A DNA stretch of 15,291 bases from SIG469 sp964541215 (GTDB lineage: Bacteria > Bacillota > Clostridia > Oscillospirales > Oscillospiraceae). The stretch spans positions 1 through 15,291 of the forward strand of contig CAZIPP010000026.1 of the NCBI GenBank assembly GCA_964541215.1. The letters are read 5' to 3'. This document shows positions 1 to 7,442 of this stretch, in pieces. A program made the position numbers and the translations under genes. Position 1 is the first letter of the stretch. Each line of letters begins with the position of its first letter. The notes beneath the pieces were generated by a model. That model was given only the letters and a program-made list of their open reading frames with translations, did no database searches and had not been told where the DNA came from.

Positions 1-59
1 ACGATCCCCCAGTCATGGCTTCGCCATGCCAGCCCCCTTTACACAAGGGGGCCTTGGCG
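1..59. repeat. Half-unit palindromic intergenic repeat
   Basis: Two adjacent hairpins are visible. CCCCCTT (33-39) pairs with AAGGGGG (45-51), and CATGGC (14-19) pairs with GCCATG (23-28). Read on the minus strand this is a G/C-rich palindrome, then a GAA-loop hairpin, then an ACTGGGGGAT tail. The arrangement resembles each half of the element at 4180-4294. It lies just past the stop of the last minus-strand gene and may be cut by the window edge. No U-tract follows, so it is not a convincing intrinsic terminator. Repeats of this style are common in gut Clostridia (recollection, not searched). Confidence 0.6.
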
Positions 60-82
60 TGAGTGCTTGATTCAAATTTCGA

Positions 83-580
83 TTAGATATCCTCGATTAT
101 CGGGGATTCGGTCTTGGGCTGATAGCCTGCTGCGACACGGAACTTCTGGCGAGTCTGCTTGATCTCGCTCAGAGCGGCGTTAACAGCTTCTTCGGTGCGC
201 TTGAGGTTGTCGTCAACGTAGTCGTTGGTGACCTTTCTCAGCTCACGGGCTTTCATTTCAGCCTCGGAAATAATGCGCTTGGCTTCAGCGTTGGCAGCGG
301 CAACGATCTCTTCCTTGGAGATCATCTGCTTTGCCCTTTCTTCTGCCTGACGTCTGATGGATTCGGCCTCACGCTTGGCGGCCGTGACAAGCTCATTGCG
401 GGAATCGAGAATGGTTTTTGCCTGCTTCATTTCGCCGGGAAGCTGGCTGTTGATCTCGTCCAACAGGTCAAGCACCTTGTCTCTGTCGAGAACGCATTTG
501 TCAGCTCCGATGGGGAAGCTCCGGGCGTCCTGCACCATTTCATATAATCTGCTAAGCAGTTCTTCAGCTCCACTTGCCAT
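83..580 (-). CDS. Conserved coiled-coil protein of unknown function downstream of coaD
   Basis: This 165-aa protein has no enzymatic motif that I recognise. From about residue 45 to 140 it is almost entirely charged, alanine-rich helix (runs of A, E, K, R) typical of a long coiled coil. It has no signal peptide or membrane segment. The look is that of F0 b-subunit or V-type E/G stalk proteins, and similar clostridial proteins beside coaD are often labelled ATPase or ATP synthase B-like; there is no P-loop, so that label should not be read as enzymatic. DivIVA-like scaffolds are an alternative. AAGGAGG lies 7 nt before the ATG at 580. The gene follows coaD by 12 nt and is the last gene of the rsmD-coaD run, so it is probably co-transcribed. 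Function is unknown; that the gene is real is well supported. Confidence 0.8.
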   Translation of the reverse strand: MASGAEELLSRLYEMVQDARSFPIGADKCVLDRDKVLDLLDEINSQLPGEMKQAKTILDSRNELVTAAKREAESIRRQAEERAKQMISKEEIVAAANAEAKRIISEAEMKARELRKVTNDYVDDNLKRTEEAVNAALSEIKQTRQKFRVAAGYQPKTESPIIEDI

Positions 581-592
581 TGGTCTGCCTCC

Positions 593-1075
593 TTAATCTT
601 TGTACATTTTGTTCTTGATGTCGTCGATGATCGCTTCGGGAACAAAGCCCGAAAGGTCAGCTCTGTACCGCACCATCTCTCTGGCGGCACTGGAGCTTAA
701 AAACACATTTTCCTTTGCCGACGGCAAAAATACCGTCTCAAGGTCGGAGTTTGCGGTTTTGTTGATGAGAGCCATCTGGAACTCTATCTCAAAGTCGGAA
801 GAGTTGCGCAGACCTTTTACTAAAACGCTGCCCTCATAATCCTTAGCATAGTCAGCCAGAAGCCTCTCCGACAGCTCTACCTTCACATTGGGAAGGTGGC
901 TTGCGGCTTTGGTAATGAAATCCACCCGCTCCTGAGAAGAGAACATATACTTTTTATCGCAGTTGACCATTACGCACACCACAACGCGGTCGAAAATGGC
1001 GGCTGCTCTTTCTATTATGTCCAAATGTCCAAGGGTCACGGGGTCGAAGCTTCCGGGGTATATGGCCGTTTTCAT
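593..1075 (-). CDS. coaD: Phosphopantetheine adenylyltransferase
   Basis: CoaD transfers AMP from ATP to 4'-phosphopantetheine to give dephospho-CoA, the penultimate step of coenzyme A synthesis, in the cytoplasm. The 160-aa length is normal for the family. Visible motifs are the N-terminal YPGSFDPVTLGH, with the nucleotidyltransferase TxGH signature at residues 14-17, the VKGLRN phosphopantetheine-binding segment near residue 88, and the SSSAAREM motif near the C-terminus. The start codon overlaps the rsmD stop (ATGA, 1072-1075), and its GGAGG ribosome-binding site lies inside the last codons of rsmD, so translation is probably coupled. The rsmD-coaD pair is a classic Firmicutes arrangement. 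Confidence 0.97.
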   Translation of the reverse strand: MKTAIYPGSFDPVTLGHLDIIERAAAIFDRVVVCVMVNCDKKYMFSSQERVDFITKAASHLPNVKVELSERLLADYAKDYEGSVLVKGLRNSSDFEIEFQMALINKTANSDLETVFLPSAKENVFLSSSAAREMVRYRADLSGFVPEAIIDDIKNKMYKD

Positions 1076-1626
1076 ACTTCCTCCAGCATAAGCCTGAATA
1101 CGCTTATGACGGTCTTACCGTATTTGTAATCCCTGACCGACAGGCCGGGTTTTTCGAAAGCTTTAAGCTCTCCGTCGGCAGGTCGCTCACACACTATTAT
1201 ACCACCACTGAGCAAAATGTCAAACTTAAGTATTAAATCCAGCGAAGTTTCCAGCATTTGACCTGCATATGGAGGGTCAAGAAAAATAATTCCAAACTTC
1301 CGGCGGCATCTTGTGAGGTAGCTTTCAGCGTCGGAATTGACCACCGTTGCCTTATTTTCCATTTTTGCCCGTTTAAGGTTTTCGCCTATAAGCTTGATCA
1401 TGTCCCTGCTCTGATCCACCAGCACGGCGCTTTCCGCGCCACGGCTCAGAGCTTCTATCGCCAGCTGACCTGTCCCCGCAAAAAGATCAAGAACGTCTCT
1501 TCCCGGTACGTCGAACTGGATGATATTGAAGATGCTCTCTTTTACCTTATCGGTGGTGGGTCGTGCAGTATCACCGTTGGGCGTAAGCAGCCTTGTTCCT
1601 CTTGCTGTACCTGTTATTACTCGCAT
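1072..1626 (-). CDS. rsmD: 16S rRNA (guanine(966)-N(2))-methyltransferase
   Basis: RsmD uses S-adenosylmethionine to methylate N2 of G966 in helix 31 of 16S rRNA during small-subunit assembly. The 184-aa protein is full length. It shows the RG-rich N-terminus (RVITGTARG), the SAM-binding loop DLFAGTG at residues 47-53, and the catalytic DPPY motif at 117-120, which is diagnostic of N2/N6 amino-methyltransferases. The gene begins inside the end of uvrC (10-nt overlap) and ends overlapping coaD by 4 nt, so the three genes form a tightly packed translationally coupled unit. The family assignment is secure; the exact G966 target is by homology. Confidence 0.96.
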   Translation of the reverse strand: MRVITGTARGTRLLTPNGDTARPTTDKVKESIFNIIQFDVPGRDVLDLFAGTGQLAIEALSRGAESAVLVDQSRDMIKLIGENLKRAKMENKATVVNSDAESYLTRCRRKFGIIFLDPPYAGQMLETSLDLILKFDILLSGGIIVCERPADGELKAFEKPGLSVRDYKYGKTVISVFRLMLEEV

Positions 1627-3446
1627 GTTTCATCATTTCCTTTGTGGAAGTATTCATACACCGCTTTGGCAGTGGGCTTCGGTACAACTGCCGAAAGCTC
1701 ATCCAAAGTGGCCTCTTTTATGGCTTTAATGGTTTTAAAATGCTTTAAAAGCGCGGTTCGCCGTGCCTGACCTACGCCGCTTATCTTTTCAAGCTCAGAT
1801 TGTTTTACCTTTTTTCCCCTGAGACTCCTGTGATATTCAATGGCAAACCGGTGAGTCTCTTCCTGTATCCTGCCGAAAAAAGAGAACACTGCCTGATTGC
1901 CCGATATGCTTATCTCCTGACCGGATGCGGTCATCAGCGCGCGGGTTCGATGACGGTCGTCCTTGACCATGCCATACACAGGTATCGCCAGACCAAGCTG
2001 AGCCAGAACTTCCTCCGCCGCGGAGCATTGAGCCTGACCACCGTCCATCAGCAGCAGGTCGGGACGTTTGTCGAAGCCTTCTGATTTGTCAACCAGCCTT
2101 GTAAGGCGCCTTGTCAGCACCTCCTTCATGGCATGGTAGTCGTCCTTTATGCTTTCGTCCTTGACCTTGAAGGTCCTGTAATCACGTTTAAGGGGATTTC
2201 CGTCTACAAATACAGTCATGCTGCCTACCATATCTGTGCCGGCAGTATTGGACATATCGTAAGCTTCGATGCGCTTGGGCGCCTGAGCCAAATCCAGCAG
2301 CTGAGCCACCAGCTCAAGCGTTTTGTTCACCCGCTCCGCCGCAGTGGTCACACGCTCCGCTTCCTCGGCAGCGTTTCGGTGGGCAAGCTTGATAAGCTCA
2401 ACCTTGTCTCCCCGCTGGGGAACGTGGATCTTTACCTTGAAGCCTCTGCCTGCCAGCAGCCGGCTGAACAGCTCGCTGTCTTCCATGGGCTGAGGCAAAA
2501 GTATCTCTCTTGGCAGATGGGTGCGTTCAAGATAATACTGCTTAACAAGGGCAGACAGCGCGTTTTCGCCGTTGTCCGGTTCGGTAAGACGGAACTCCTT
2601 ATCCACCAGATTTCCACCGATATAGTGAAGCACAACAAAGCAGCCTCGATTGTCGTTGCTGTACCAGCCAATAACGTCCGTATCCGCCATGGCGCCCGAT
2701 ACCACCCGCTGCTTTTTGCCAAGGGATTCGATGGCAAAGCATCGGTCACGAAGCTCCGCTGCCTGCTCGAACTTCATTTCTTCGGCAGCTGCTTCCATCT
2801 TTTCCCTAAGCTCGGCGGCTGCCTCTTTATACTTGCCTTCCAATATCAGCTGTGCCTGACGGACAGTTTCGTAATACTGCCGCTGGCTGCCAAGCTTCTG
2901 GCACCAGCCATCGCACTGACCCATGTGGTAGTTCAGGCATGGTCGGTCTTTGCCGATATCCCGTGGAAACTTTTTGCTGCACGAAGGCAGGCGCAATGTC
3001 ATCCGGATGGTATCTATGGCGTTTTGAGTGACCGACCGACCGCCGTAGGGTCCAAAATACTTTGCTCCGTCGTTACCGGGTTTGGACACCATGGTCAGGT
3101 TTGGATACTCCTCGTTCATGTCCAGCCTGATGTATGGGTAGCCCTTATCGTCACGAAGAAGGATATTGTATTTGGGCTGGTGCAGCTTTATAAGTGAGCA
3201 TTCCAGCACCAGCGCTTCAAACTCACTTTGGGCTATGATGACGCTGAAATCGTGGATGTTCCTTACCATCGCCCGGGTCTTTTCCGAGTGACCGGCAGAG
3301 TCCACAAAATACTGGCTTACACGGTTGCGCAGTGCCTTGGCCTTGCCCACATAGATGACCTTACCGTTTTTATCAGCCATGATATAAACTCCCGGTGCCA
3401 GCGGCAGATCGTGAGCTTTTTGTTTCAGTTGTTCAAAATCCGGCAA
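1617..3446 (-). CDS. uvrC: Excinuclease ABC subunit C
   Basis: UvrC makes the two incisions of nucleotide excision repair after recruitment by UvrB to damaged DNA. The 609-aa protein has all expected parts in order: the GIY-YIG nuclease domain (GVY 19-21, YVG 32-34), an Fe-S-type cysteine cluster (C156, C170, C178, C182), a UVR motif that binds UvrB (about 206-241), the RNase H-like 5' endonuclease domain (EAYDMSN near 394, LLLMDGG near 464, H532 and H539), and a C-terminal helix-hairpin-helix (ISGVGQARRTALL near 555). The start is TTG at 3446, supported by GGAGGTGA at 3451-3458. The gene overlaps rsmD by 10 nt and is separated from HPr by a repeat and a probable terminator, so it may need its own promoter, which I could not place. 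Confidence 0.97.
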   Translation of the reverse strand: MPDFEQLKQKAHDLPLAPGVYIMADKNGKVIYVGKAKALRNRVSQYFVDSAGHSEKTRAMVRNIHDFSVIIAQSEFEALVLECSLIKLHQPKYNILLRDDKGYPYIRLDMNEEYPNLTMVSKPGNDGAKYFGPYGGRSVTQNAIDTIRMTLRLPSCSKKFPRDIGKDRPCLNYHMGQCDGWCQKLGSQRQYYETVRQAQLILEGKYKEAAAELREKMEAAAEEMKFEQAAELRDRCFAIESLGKKQRVVSGAMADTDVIGWYSNDNRGCFVVLHYIGGNLVDKEFRLTEPDNGENALSALVKQYYLERTHLPREILLPQPMEDSELFSRLLAGRGFKVKIHVPQRGDKVELIKLAHRNAAEEAERVTTAAERVNKTLELVAQLLDLAQAPKRIEAYDMSNTAGTDMVGSMTVFVDGNPLKRDYRTFKVKDESIKDDYHAMKEVLTRRLTRLVDKSEGFDKRPDLLLMDGGQAQCSAAEEVLAQLGLAIPVYGMVKDDRHRTRALMTASGQEISISGNQAVFSFFGRIQEETHRFAIEYHRSLRGKKVKQSELEKISGVGQARRTALLKHFKTIKAIKEATLDELSAVVPKPTAKAVYEYFHKGNDETCE

Positions 3447-3450
3447 AATA

Positions 3451-3458
3451 TCACCTCC
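3451..3458 (-). promoter_or_regulatory. Ribosome-binding site fixing the uvrC TTG start
   Basis: On the minus strand GGAGGTGA sits 4 nt before TTG at 3444-3446, which puts the GGAGG core 7 nt from the start. This supports the TTG as the real start and the annotated N-terminus MPDFEQL. Confidence 0.75.
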
Positions 3459-3465
3459 GGGAAAT

Positions 3466-3505
3466 GGCAGTCGGCAGCTAACAGTTAGCAGATAGTAGTC
3501 AGCGG
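3466..3505. repeat. Degenerate low-complexity segment with a GCTAAC-A-GTTAGC palindrome
   Basis: GCTAAC (3477-3482) and GTTAGC (3484-3489) form a perfect inverted repeat with a 1-nt centre. Flanking words (CAGTC, AGTAGTCAGC) echo it. The segment lies just upstream of the uvrC ribosome-binding site. It could be a decayed tandem repeat or an operator; nothing else in the window supports a regulator binding here. Confidence 0.3.
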
Positions 3506-3683
3506 TCTGGCAGAGTTCGCCGCAAAGCGGCGAATGGATCCAGAATCAAAATTTCCGGCAGCATGTATGTCGGAAATTTTACTATGCAGTCTGCAAACGT
3601 GCGAAGCTGGCAGCAAAGCTGACAGCGAGTGCGCTGCAGCAGACTGAAGAAACCGTTTTTTAATGGCGACGCCATTAAAAACG
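3504..3683 (+). repeat. Four-hairpin intergenic element, copy 1
   Basis: Together with the segment at 7443-7625 this forms a two-copy family in the same orientation, antisense to the neighbouring genes. Hairpin 1: TTCGCCGC 3516-3523 with GCGGCGAA 3527-3534. Hairpin 2: AAAATTTCCG 3548-3557 with CGGAAATTTT 3571-3580, inside a 40-nt core (3544-3583) identical in both copies. Hairpin 3: CAGTCTGC 3587-3594 with GCAGACTG 3639-3646, enclosing GCTGGCAGC 3606-3614 with GCTGACAGC 3618-3626 (one mismatch). Hairpin 4: an 11-bp stem, 3657-3667 with 3671-3681. Pairing is kept although arm sequences in hairpins 3 and 4 differ between copies. It has no coding capacity and no transposase-like terminal repeats. 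It fills much of the 307-nt space between HPr and uvrC. Not recognised as a named family. Confidence 0.8.
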
Positions 3684-3691
3684 AGAAACTT

Positions 3692-3730
3692 AAATCCCCT
3701 GAATGATGCTGACGCGTCTTCAGGGGATTT
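3692..3730 (-). terminator. Probable terminator hairpin downstream of HPr
   Basis: A perfect 12-bp stem, AAATCCCCTGAA (3692-3703) with TTCAGGGGATTT (3719-3730), encloses a 15-nt loop and begins 23 nt past the HPr stop. The T-rich stretch after the stem on the minus strand is interrupted (ATTTAAGTTT), so it is a weaker intrinsic terminator than the stem alone suggests. With the upstream promoter it would make HPr a single-gene transcript. Confidence 0.55.
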
Positions 3731-3753
3731 TAGGGGGATTTCCCACTATCTTA

Positions 3754-4017
3754 TTATTCAGAAAAATTAGAGGAAATGAGATCCACCAAAGCGTTTACGG
3801 CAGTTTCCTCGTCGGTACCGTCTGCGATGAGGGTAATGGTCGTTCCCTTTACTATCCCAAGAGACAGCACGCCCAGCAGACTCTTGGCGTTGACACGCCG
3901 TTCTTCCTTTTCGATCCAGATGCTGCTCTTATATTCGTTGGCTTTCTGGATGAAGAATGTTGCGGGTCTGGCGTGGAGGCCCACCTGATTGTTGACAACA
4001 GCTTCTTTGATGTACAT
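3754..4017 (-). CDS. ptsH: Phosphocarrier protein HPr
   Basis: HPr carries phosphate from enzyme I to sugar permeases in the phosphotransferase system. In Firmicutes it is also phosphorylated by HPr kinase on Ser46 to act as a CcpA co-repressor. The 87-aa length is typical. The active-site block GLHARPA places the phospho-acceptor at His15, followed by Arg17. The regulatory block NAKSLLGVLSLG places Ser46 exactly where HPr kinase acts, so the protein has both functions in principle. His15 argues against the catabolite-only paralogue Crh. AAGGAG precedes the ATG. It sits alone between mutS2 and uvrC with its own promoter and terminator-like hairpin. No enzyme I or permease is in the window, so whether it transfers sugar phosphate or acts mainly in regulation cannot be told here. 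Confidence 0.95.
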   Translation of the reverse strand: MYIKEAVVNNQVGLHARPATFFIQKANEYKSSIWIEKEERRVNAKSLLGVLSLGIVKGTTITLIADGTDEETAVNALVDLISSNFSE

Positions 4018-4061
4018 TTATTTCACTCCTTATATTGTTGCAGAGCTATGTTCCTCTAAAT

Positions 4062-4090
4062 ATATTAGCAAATGAAAAGCTCAACGTCAA
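4062..4090 (-). promoter_or_regulatory. Sigma-A-type promoter for HPr
   Basis: On the minus strand TTGACG (4085-4090) is followed after 17 nt by TAATAT (4062-4067). These match consensus at 5/6 and 4/6 positions with ideal spacing. Predicted transcription starts about 38 nt before the HPr ATG, leaving a short leader with the AAGGAG site. The surrounding segment is AT-rich, unlike neighbouring coding DNA. Confidence 0.65.
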
Positions 4091-4179
4091 TAGTTTTTGA
4101 CCTTTGCTTGACGATTTTACCCGTAATTAACAAAAGCTGACTCATGTTTGGAAAAAAGTACAGCAGGGAGACGAATCCA

Positions 4180-4294
4180 AAGCCTTCCCCTTGAGGGGAA
4201 GGCGCCGAGCAAAGCGAGGCGGATGAGGTGTTTCGGTCTTTTTGCCACCTCATCAGTCAGCTTCGCTGACAGCCTCTCCTCAAGGAGAAGCCTT
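4180..4294. repeat. Composite inverted palindromic element (two head-to-head half-units)
   Basis: The left half (4180-4230) and right half (4246-4294) are imperfect inverted copies of a roughly 50-nt unit. GATGAGGTG (4222-4230) pairs with CACCTCATC (4246-4254) around a 15-nt centre, and the outer ends AAGCCTTCCCC and GGAGAAGCCTT are near-complementary. Each half also contains its own palindromes, such as CCCCTTGAGGGG on the left and GTCAGCTTCGCTGAC on the right. It has no ORF. It lies in the 296-nt space between mutS2 and HPr, starting 19 nt past the mutS2 stop, so it would form a strong structure at the mutS2 mRNA 3' end. It looks like a non-autonomous MITE-like repeat; no target-site duplication is clear. 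Confidence 0.75.
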
Positions 4295-4313
4295 CAAAGT
4301 GCATAACAACAGT

Positions 4314-6683
4314 TTACTTCAGCTCAGCAACGGTTACGCCGTCTTCGCCTTCACCGTAAAGACCGTTGCGGTAGCTTTTTACACGCTTGTCGCGCTTGAG
4401 CTGGGTCTGGACTGCTTTTCTCAGCACGCCTGTACCTTTGCCGTGGATTATGCGGACCGAAGGCAGGTTGCCAAGCACCGCATTGTCGATAAACAGGTTC
4501 ACCACGCCTTCAGCTTCTTCGGGCAGCATACCGCGGATATCCAGCTCAGGTGTGGCAGCAAGGCTGCGAAGACTCTCTTTGGATTTTTCGATGAACTTTT
4601 TAACGTCCTGCTGCTGGTTTTCGATAAGCCGAACTTCGTCCTTTTTGGCTTTGATATTCAAAATACCTGCCTGCAAACGGTAGGAACCGTCTTTTTCGAT
4701 GGAAAGCACAGTAGCCTTTGAGCCTATGCTGAGCAGCTCCACCGTATCACCGACCACGATATCCCTTGACGGAGGCGGCAGATCTTCTTTCTCACGCTTC
4801 TCGCCAAGGCGGGATTCGGCTTCGTTCAGCTCACGGCGCAGGGCTGACTGCTTATCGTTGATGCCTTGCCAGTTTTCACTGTTTTTGAGCTGCTTGCGCA
4901 TATCCTTCAGTTCTGCCATAACAGCGTTGGCTGTGCTTCTGGCATCATCTATTATGCTCTGGGCTTCCGCTCTGGCTTTGATAACCGCCTTTTCACGCTC
5001 ACGCTTTATCTCCTCGCGGTACTTTTCAGCGGCGTTTTTGCTTTCCTCAGTCTCTTTGCGGAGCTTTTCTGCCTCAAGCTTGGCAGCTTCCATTGCCTGA
5101 CGCTGAGTTTCAAGCTGAGTGATGACATCCTCAAAATCTGCATCGTTCTTGTCTATCTGATCGCCGGCTTTTTTAATGATATATTCCGAAAGACCAAGGC
5201 GGCGGGAAATGGCAAAAGCGTTGGATTTGCCGGGTATGCCTATGAGAAGGCGGTAAGTGGGTTTCAGCGTCTCCACATCAAATTCGCAGGACGCGTTCTG
5301 GACACCTTCGGTACGCATGGCGTAGACCTTCATTTCAGCGTAATGAGTGGTAGCCGCGATGCGCGCACCCATCTGGCGGCAGTTTTCGATGATGGCGATG
5401 GCAAGAGCCGCACCCTCAACAGGGTCTGTTCCCGCGCCAAGCTCATCAAAAAGTATCATCGTTCCCATGTCGGCTTCGTCGATTATCTCAACGATGTTCT
5501 TCATATGAGACGAGAACGTGGACAGGGACTGTTCGATGCTCTGTTCATCACCGATGTCTGCCAGCACCTTATCAAACACGGAGATGGTGCTTCCATCGTC
5601 CGCCGGGATATGCAGACCGCACTCTGCCATCAGTGTCAGCAGACCGATGGTTTTGAGCGTAACAGTCTTGCCGCCTGTGTTGGGGCCGGTCACCACAAGA
5701 GTATCGAAATCCTTGCCGAGACGAACATCTATGGGCACGGCATTTTTGATGTTTATAAGCGGGTGTCGGGCATGGCGAAGCTCAAGACTGCGGGTATCCT
5801 CAACAATGGGTTCGATGCACTTGAGATTATATGACAGCTTCGCCTTGGCAAAGATGAGATCAAGATAGACCAGCGTGGAATAATCTTCCAGAATGTCTTC
5901 CATATGTTCAGCTGCCATGGCGGAAAGCTCTGCCAGTATGCGTTCGATCTCCTTTTTCTCCTTTGCCAGCAGCTCACGCAGCTCGTTATTGGCGTTGACC
6001 ACCTGCATAGGCTCCACAAAAAAGGTGCCGCCGCTGGAGGACACATCGTGAACAAGACCGGGTATCTCGTTTTTATACTCACTGCGAACAGGCACAACGT
6101 AACGATCACCGCGAAGGGTAATGATGGGGTCACGAAGGTATTTTGAATAGGACGGAGAAGTGATTATCCTGTTCAGCGCTTCTCTGGCCTTGGCGTTTGC
6201 CACCTTCATGTGGCGGCGGATGTCCGCCAGCTCGGTGGATGCGGAGTCTGCCAGCTCATCGTCACCGATGATGGAGTTGGTTATCCGTTCTTCAAGGAAT
6301 TTGTTTGCCCGCAGGGAGTCGAAAAGATGGTCTATGCAGGTTTTTATCTGACCATCGGCATAGGTTTTGACTATGCGCGCTGTGCGCAGCACATCGGCTA
6401 TGGCAAGCAGCTCACGAGTGTTGAGACTGCCGCCCATATCCGCCCGTTTCAGGGAGCCGGAAACATCCTTGACAGCCTGAAAGTTGGGGCTTGTTTTGTA
6501 ACTGATAAGCTTGCAGGCGGCCGAAACCTCCTGAAGCTTGTATCTGATCTCCTCAACGTCGGTCATGGGGCGAAGAGCAAGCGCCTTCTCCTTTGCCTCG
6601 TCGCAGGTGGCGCAGGATGCCAGCAGTTCGAGAACCTTCGGCAGCTCCAGCGTAACCAGAGATTTATCGTATAATGTACTCAT
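4314..6683 (-). CDS. mutS2: Endonuclease MutS2 (ribosome-collision rescue / anti-recombination ATPase)
   Basis: MutS2 is a MutS-family ATPase lacking the mismatch-recognition domain. It was first described as suppressing homologous recombination; in B. subtilis it is also reported to sense collided ribosomes and split them. The 789-aa length is normal. The core ATPase has Walker A GPNTGGKT at 333-340, Walker B LFDELGAGTDP at 411-421 and the TTHYAEMK switch near 445. A charged coiled coil spans about 515-640, followed by a KOW-like beta segment (about 640-690). The C-terminal Smr domain has LDIRG at 714-718 and HGKGTG at 747-752, the motifs of an active Smr nuclease. AGGAG lies 6 nt before the ATG. 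The gene follows recO by 21 nt and is probably co-transcribed with it. Confidence 0.97.
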   Translation of the reverse strand: MSTLYDKSLVTLELPKVLELLASCATCDEAKEKALALRPMTDVEEIRYKLQEVSAACKLISYKTSPNFQAVKDVSGSLKRADMGGSLNTRELLAIADVLRTARIVKTYADGQIKTCIDHLFDSLRANKFLEERITNSIIGDDELADSASTELADIRRHMKVANAKAREALNRIITSPSYSKYLRDPIITLRGDRYVVPVRSEYKNEIPGLVHDVSSSGGTFFVEPMQVVNANNELRELLAKEKKEIERILAELSAMAAEHMEDILEDYSTLVYLDLIFAKAKLSYNLKCIEPIVEDTRSLELRHARHPLINIKNAVPIDVRLGKDFDTLVVTGPNTGGKTVTLKTIGLLTLMAECGLHIPADDGSTISVFDKVLADIGDEQSIEQSLSTFSSHMKNIVEIIDEADMGTMILFDELGAGTDPVEGAALAIAIIENCRQMGARIAATTHYAEMKVYAMRTEGVQNASCEFDVETLKPTYRLLIGIPGKSNAFAISRRLGLSEYIIKKAGDQIDKNDADFEDVITQLETQRQAMEAAKLEAEKLRKETEESKNAAEKYREEIKREREKAVIKARAEAQSIIDDARSTANAVMAELKDMRKQLKNSENWQGINDKQSALRRELNEAESRLGEKREKEDLPPPSRDIVVGDTVELLSIGSKATVLSIEKDGSYRLQAGILNIKAKKDEVRLIENQQQDVKKFIEKSKESLRSLAATPELDIRGMLPEEAEGVVNLFIDNAVLGNLPSVRIIHGKGTGVLRKAVQTQLKRDKRVKSYRNGLYGEGEDGVTVAELK

Positions 6684-6704
6684 TTTAGTCTCCTGAAAAT
6701 TGAG

Positions 6705-7436
6705 TTAGATAAGTATGGATTTGTAAAAATCCAGGGCGGAAAAGCTTCGTTCAAGCTGGGTCAGGATATACCCTTCCGCCGCCTGAGATAAAAGCTTTAG
6801 TGAAGCGTCGTCCAGTGAAAACGAAAATATCCTCTTGCTGTCGCCCAATACGATATGGCGCATTGCAGCAAAACAGCGATCGTTTATCTCCATGCCGCTC
6901 CCGCCGCAGTCGGCACAGTACAGCGCACCGTCCGCAAGGTCGAACCTTACAGGCTCGGCGCTGCCGCAGCCCACACAGCCGTCAAGCTGAGGTTCATAAC
7001 CGGCAAGGCTCATCACTTTAAGCTCAAAGGCAGCCTTTACCAGCTGCTGCGGTTTTTTCAGCTCGGACAGGGCGTACAGCGAGTTAAGAGCCAAAGACAA
7101 AAGCTCGGGAGTCGGGCTGTCCTCATCCGCCACGCTTTCTGTGACCTGAGCTATATATGACGCCAGCGACAGCAGCTCGATATCCGAACGTATGCCGCTG
7201 AACTGCTCTTTAAGCTCCGCTTCCTTGATGGAATAAAAGCCGCGGTACTCGGAGGCAGTAAACTCCGAATAAGCAAAGAGCTGGCATGGCGCCCGGAGCT
7301 TTCCGCTTTTCCCCCGAACGCCCCAGGCTTTCAGGGTAAGCTTGCCGTGGTCACGGCTCAGCACCGTTAAAAGGCTGTCTTTATCGTTAAGCTTTGTATC
7401 TCGGAGCACAAGTCCGTCGGTGGTGATGAAAGACAT
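6705..7436 (-). CDS. recO: DNA repair protein RecO
   Basis: RecO helps load RecA on SSB-coated single-stranded DNA in the RecFOR pathway and anneals complementary strands. The protein from this start is 243 aa, usual for the family. The N-terminal OB-fold starts with the typical TTDGLVLR...LLTVLSRDHGK pattern (about 5-32). A zinc-finger region has C154, C157, C174 and C177. I chose ATG at 7436, giving MSFITTDG, over an in-frame ATG at 7502. The longer form adds 22 residues that come entirely from the four-hairpin repeat and match nothing expected of RecO. A GAGG site 8 nt upstream of 7436 lies on the edge of that repeat. The gene is followed closely by mutS2. Confidence 0.94.
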   Translation of the reverse strand: MSFITTDGLVLRDTKLNDKDSLLTVLSRDHGKLTLKAWGVRGKSGKLRAPCQLFAYSEFTASEYRGFYSIKEAELKEQFSGIRSDIELLSLASYIAQVTESVADEDSPTPELLSLALNSLYALSELKKPQQLVKAAFELKVMSLAGYEPQLDGCVGCGSAEPVRFDLADGALYCADCGGSGMEINDRCFAAMRHIVLGDSKRIFSFSLDDASLKLLSQAAEGYILTQLERSFSALDFYKSILI

Positions 7437-7442
7437 AAAACC

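Noticed and set aside
33..51. Hairpin after the coiled-coil gene as an intrinsic terminator
   Set aside because: No T-run follows the stem on the minus strand; it is better explained as part of the repeat.
2133..3197. Long plus-strand frame (354 codons) opposite uvrC
   Set aside because: It is antisense to a complete, motif-bearing gene and shows no recognisable domain. Similar shadows lie opposite mutS2 (4866-5834), era (7505-8548), ylbJ (11925-12908) and the acyl ligase (14539-15282).
3655..3682. Hairpin 4 of repeat copy 1 as a terminator
   Set aside because: The A/T-rich base of the stem mimics a T-run, but the tail after the stem is not T-rich on either strand.
3504..3683. CRISPR array or attC-like array suggested by repeated hairpins
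   Set aside because: The hairpins are all different from one another, with no regular repeat-spacer pattern and no cas or integrase gene in the window.
4065..4253. Small minus-strand frame giving an SPQGEG-type peptide
   Set aside because: It is translated repeat DNA from the element at 4180-4294; such peptides are a common artefact of this repeat type.
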